Shown here piece after piece: positions 32,439 to 34,526 of a stretch of DNA of 34,526 bases. Origin of the DNA: Bdellovibrionales bacterium (GTDB lineage: Bacteria; Bdellovibrionota; UBA1018; JADZFF01). The number at the start of each line of letters is the position of its first letter. The stretch's first letter is position 1. The notes under the pieces are model-generated. The model was not told where the DNA came from and did not search any database. It worked only from the letters and a program-made list of their open reading frames with translations. Location: positions 1 through 34,526 of the forward strand of contig JADZFF010000025.1 of assembly GCA_020850015.1 (NCBI GenBank), read 5' to 3'. The position numbers and the translations under genes are program-made.

Positions 32439-33478
32439 CGGCGGCGCCGCTCGTTGGCGCGCTCTGCCTCGCGGGCTGCTCGTCGGTGAAGTACGTGGTT
32501 CAGGCCGGGTTTGGCCAGCTCGCGATTGCCAACCGCACGCGGCCGATCCCGGAGGTGCTCCGTGACCCCCGGAGCTCGGCGCGCGTGAAACGCCTCCTCT
32601 CGGAGCTTCCCGCGGTGAAACGCTTCGGGGAGGCCAGGGGGCTCGCCGCCACTCATAACCACACCGAGTACGTGGCGCTCGATCGTCCGGCCGCTGTCTG
32701 GGTGGTGTCGGCCTGCGAGCCCGCGGAGTTCCGGTCTCGGAGCTGGTGGTTCCCGATCGCCGGAAGCTTCACCTATCTGGGCTGGTTCGACCGGGAGGAT
32801 GCCGAGGAGTACGCCGACCGGGTGGCGAAGGAGGACGGCCTCGACGTGGATGTGAGGCCCGCGCCCGCATACTCCACCCTGGGCTGGTTCCGGGATCCCG
32901 TGTATTCGCCCATGCTGAGGGAGGGGGAGGATGCGATGGGATATCTCGTGAGCACCATCCTCCACGAGGGCACGCACGACACCCTCTACGTCGACGGCCA
33001 AAGCGTGTTCAACGAGAGCGTGGCGAGCTTCGTGGGCGAAGGCATGGCGAGAGAGTACTTCGCGGCTGAGGGCGGGAGACTCGATCCGGAGCTGAAGGCC
33101 TGGGAGGAGTCGTCGCGCAACTTCGAGAAGCGCTCGCTCAAGTTGCATGAGGCCCACGGTGATCTCCAGGCGCTCTACTCCTCGAAGCAGCCGCGGGAGG
33201 CCATCCTCGCCGCGAAGGCCGCGCGCCTGGCGCGGCTGGAGAAGGACCTGGGGATTCCTGAGGGCTCGCGCAAGCGCCCGATCAACAACGCCACGCTGAT
33301 CCAATACCAGACCTACCGGACGGGGCAGGAGGCCTTCGCGCGGCTGTTCGCGGCCTGCGGGAAGGACTGGAAGCGATTCCTGAAGGCCTTTTCAGGCCTG
33401 AAATCGGAGCATTTCCCTCAGCTTCAGGCGGAGGACATCGACGCGGTCGTCGATGCGCTCGCGAAGAGGGGCTGCTGA
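32390..33478 (+). CDS. Lipoprotein zinc aminopeptidase-like protein (COG4324/DUF2265 type), 362 aa
   Basis: Predicted metallopeptidase. ATG at 32390, inside the end of the barrel gene, is the only standard start that gives a lipoprotein signal (RLLRLLLTAAPLVGALCLAGC, Cys30). The zinc motif HEGTH (His192, Glu193, His196) is followed by Glu209 in FNESVASFVGEG, giving the HExxH...E pattern of the predicted-aminopeptidase family seen in many proteobacteria. Trp/Tyr-rich segments before it and a helical C-terminal third match that family in length. The 49-bp overlap with the barrel gene implies translational coupling. Anchoring side (inner or outer membrane) is unknown; there is no Asp at position +2 of the lipoprotein. 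Confidence 0.85.
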   Translation: MGRQRIHQPRLLRLLLTAAPLVGALCLAGCSSVKYVVQAGFGQLAIANRTRPIPEVLRDPRSSARVKRLLSELPAVKRFGEARGLAATHNHTEYVALDRPAAVWVVSACEPAEFRSRSWWFPIAGSFTYLGWFDREDAEEYADRVAKEDGLDVDVRPAPAYSTLGWFRDPVYSPMLREGEDAMGYLVSTILHEGTHDTLYVDGQSVFNESVASFVGEGMAREYFAAEGGRLDPELKAWEESSRNFEKRSLKLHEAHGDLQALYSSKQPREAILAAKAARLARLEKDLGIPEGSRKRPINNATLIQYQTYRTGQEAFARLFAACGKDWKRFLKAFSGLKSEHFPQLQAEDIDAVVDALAKRGC

Positions 33479-33592
33479 GGGGCGATGATTTACAAACTCA
33501 CGCAGAACCCGGGACCGTAACGGTCTCAGTCCCAGTTGCCGGTATCAGATGCCTGATGCCCGTACCTGAGTGCCGGACTGCCCGACGACGGA
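33479..33592. repeat. Structured gap between convergent genes with several small palindromes
   Basis: Contains GACCGT-A-ACGGTC (33513-33525) nested within GGGAC...GTCCC (33511-33533), and ATCAG-ATGC-CTGAT (33544-33557). GCCTGATGCCCG at 33551-33562 is also found in the element at 5368-5522 (5469-5480), and CGGTATC/TGATGCCC recur in the palindrome at 28125-28201. It may be a bidirectional terminator or a degraded REP-type repeat. No gene is seen in it. Confidence 0.5.
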
Positions 33593-34300
33593 TTAGAACC
33601 CGTCCGTCTGGTTGGTTTGGATCAGCAGCGTGCCCGTCAGCTTATGGGTCGAGTAGATCGGCTGAAGGGTGCAGCCCTGCACGCGCGGATACTTCACCTT
33701 CGTGACCTTGATTCGCAGCGGGGTGTCGCCGTGGTTCGCGATCTGCGAGTTGAAGTTCAGGATCGTGCTCTCAGGCGCGGTGGGGCAGCAGTTCATGTAG
33801 CTCTGCCAGCAGAACCCGTAGACGTTGCACTGGGTCACCATCGCGTTGCCGTCGCCGTAACGAAGTACGGGCGTGGTTTTCTCGGGGTAATCGTTCACCT
33901 TCACGGTGTATTGCACGCAGCCGTAGCCGCCTTGGTAGTTCGTGTAATCGTTGCCCGTGACCTGGACCACGCCGTCGCCCGAGGTAACCTTCACGCGAAG
34001 CACGTCGTCGCTCTGGGTGACATAACCGCCGGAGGGCGAGAGCACCGGGGTGCCGCCGCTCGATCCGCGGATACTGAAGTTAAACTCCTCGGGGGGGATC
34101 CCGATGCCGCCGGTGCCGCCGCCGTCATCGTCGTCATCCTCGCCCGGATCCACCCAGTCGCCCGGGTCGGCGCCTTGGTCGTTGCCGATCTCGGTGCCGA
34201 GATTGTCGCGGGAAGAGGCGCCGCAGGCGCTCAGCAGGAGCACCAGGGGCAGGGCCAACAGGGCACGCAGCGCACGGTTCGGTTTGAATTGGGCTTTCAT
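33593..34300 (-). CDS. Lipoprotein with acidic linker and beta-rich C-terminal domain, 235 aa
   Basis: The family is not recognised. ATG at 34300 is supported by GAGGAG upstream; a longer in-frame reading is not needed. Lipobox LLLSAC (Cys26) follows a basic, hydrophobic signal. After it lies a Gly/Asp-rich acidic linker with a run of Asp residues (GEDDDDDGGG), then a domain of about 170 residues with several Cys (GYGCVQY, TQCNVYGFCWQ, NCCPTA, GCTLQP) and many Thr/Val strands, probably a secreted beta-sandwich. The acidic linker could bind calcium. It is the last feature on this strand in the window; bases 34301-34526 hold no convincing gene. Confidence 0.72.
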   Translation of the reverse strand: MKAQFKPNRALRALLALPLVLLLSACGASSRDNLGTEIGNDQGADPGDWVDPGEDDDDDGGGTGGIGIPPEEFNFSIRGSSGGTPVLSPSGGYVTQSDDVLRVKVTSGDGVVQVTGNDYTNYQGGYGCVQYTVKVNDYPEKTTPVLRYGDGNAMVTQCNVYGFCWQSYMNCCPTAPESTILNFNSQIANHGDTPLRIKVTKVKYPRVQGCTLQPIYSTHKLTGTLLIQTNQTDGF

Positions 34301-34526
34301 CACTCTACTCCTCTGCAACAGCAACTCTTCACACTCTCAACCACTCATCACTGCAACCCCGGGGCCAATTTGACACAGGTGATGGCAAACCCCGGCGAAC
34401 ACTGCGATTCCATCGCTTTTTGCCCGCTTTCGCTCCGTCTTGGGAGCACCGGGCCCGGGTCCTCAGCCGACGCGTGTCGACTCCTTGGACACCGGGAAGG
34501 GGTCGGAGCCTTTTCTGCGTAACGGC
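34301..34526. other. Non-coding right edge
   Basis: Upstream region of the 33593-34300 lipoprotein. A TTGACA at 34370-34375 lies on the plus strand without a matching -10, so no promoter is called. No gene or repeat is visible in the remaining sequence to the window edge. Confidence 0.3.

Noticed and set aside
34370-34375. TTGACA near the right edge as a promoter
   Set aside because: No -10-like hexamer 16-18 bp downstream and no gene follows on the plus strand inside the window.
1-34526. CRISPR array, tRNA/rRNA, integrase or transposase
   Set aside because: No regularly spaced repeats, tRNA cloverleaf, rRNA-like sequence or DDE/tyrosine recombinase motifs were recognised on either strand.

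Overview
The window looks like chromosomal DNA from a GC-rich, Gram-negative bacterium. The evidence is an LPS-heptose gene (hldD), several outer-membrane beta-barrel candidates, many signal peptides and lipoboxes, and a housekeeping block whose order (DUF177, fabH, fabD, fabG, acpP, fabF, rpiB, glyA, then nrdR and nusB) resembles that of the former Deltaproteobacteria. The many exported hydrolases and surface proteins would suit a Bdellovibrionota- or myxobacteria-like lifestyle, but that placement is inference. I found no tRNA, rRNA, CRISPR array, transposase or prophage gene.

Layout. (1) 1-720: 3' end of hldD. (2) 730-3863, minus strand: nrdR-nusB followed by four small unrecognised genes, one resembling an orphan N-terminal domain of M17 aminopeptidases. 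(3) 4046-5522: a secreted phospholipase-D-like gene on the opposite strand, with an AT-rich promoter carrying a 17-bp dyad and followed by a branched inverted-repeat element. (4) 5550-12483, minus strand: the fatty-acid synthesis block plus rpiB and glyA. plsX and rpmF are missing from the place where they usually sit. (5) 12703-15270, plus strand: a Lys/Ala-rich protein with a Cys/His motif, a DegP-like protease and a partner gene. (6) 15278-18737, minus strand: a compact operon of three exported proteins including an NlpC/P60-type hydrolase. (7) 18955-21518, plus strand: ketone-body/acetoacetate use (thiolase plus both 3-oxoacid CoA-transferase subunits). (8) 21646-29546: an accessory-looking stretch of envelope and secreted proteins: beta-barrel candidate, S1 trypsin-like protease, Asp-box propeller lipoprotein, gamma-glutamyltransferase, small exported protein and VWA lipoprotein. 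(9) 29788-33478, plus strand: a tight four-gene envelope operon (TPR-like membrane protein, FecR-domain protein, beta-barrel, lipoprotein metallopeptidase). (10) 33593-34300, minus strand: a lipoprotein.

The most interesting signals are mainly non-coding or regulatory. An identical dyad, TTGACT-N5-AGTCAA, stands in front of the secreted PLD and the S1 protease, and a degenerate copy precedes the NlpC/P60 operon, which suggests a shared regulator of exported hydrolases. There are two very long perfect inverted repeats (35-bp and 37-bp arms) in intergenic DNA. Nine-base homopolymer tracts lie inside two genes for exported proteins and could allow phase variation. The PLD gene appears to split an otherwise conserved housekeeping cluster.
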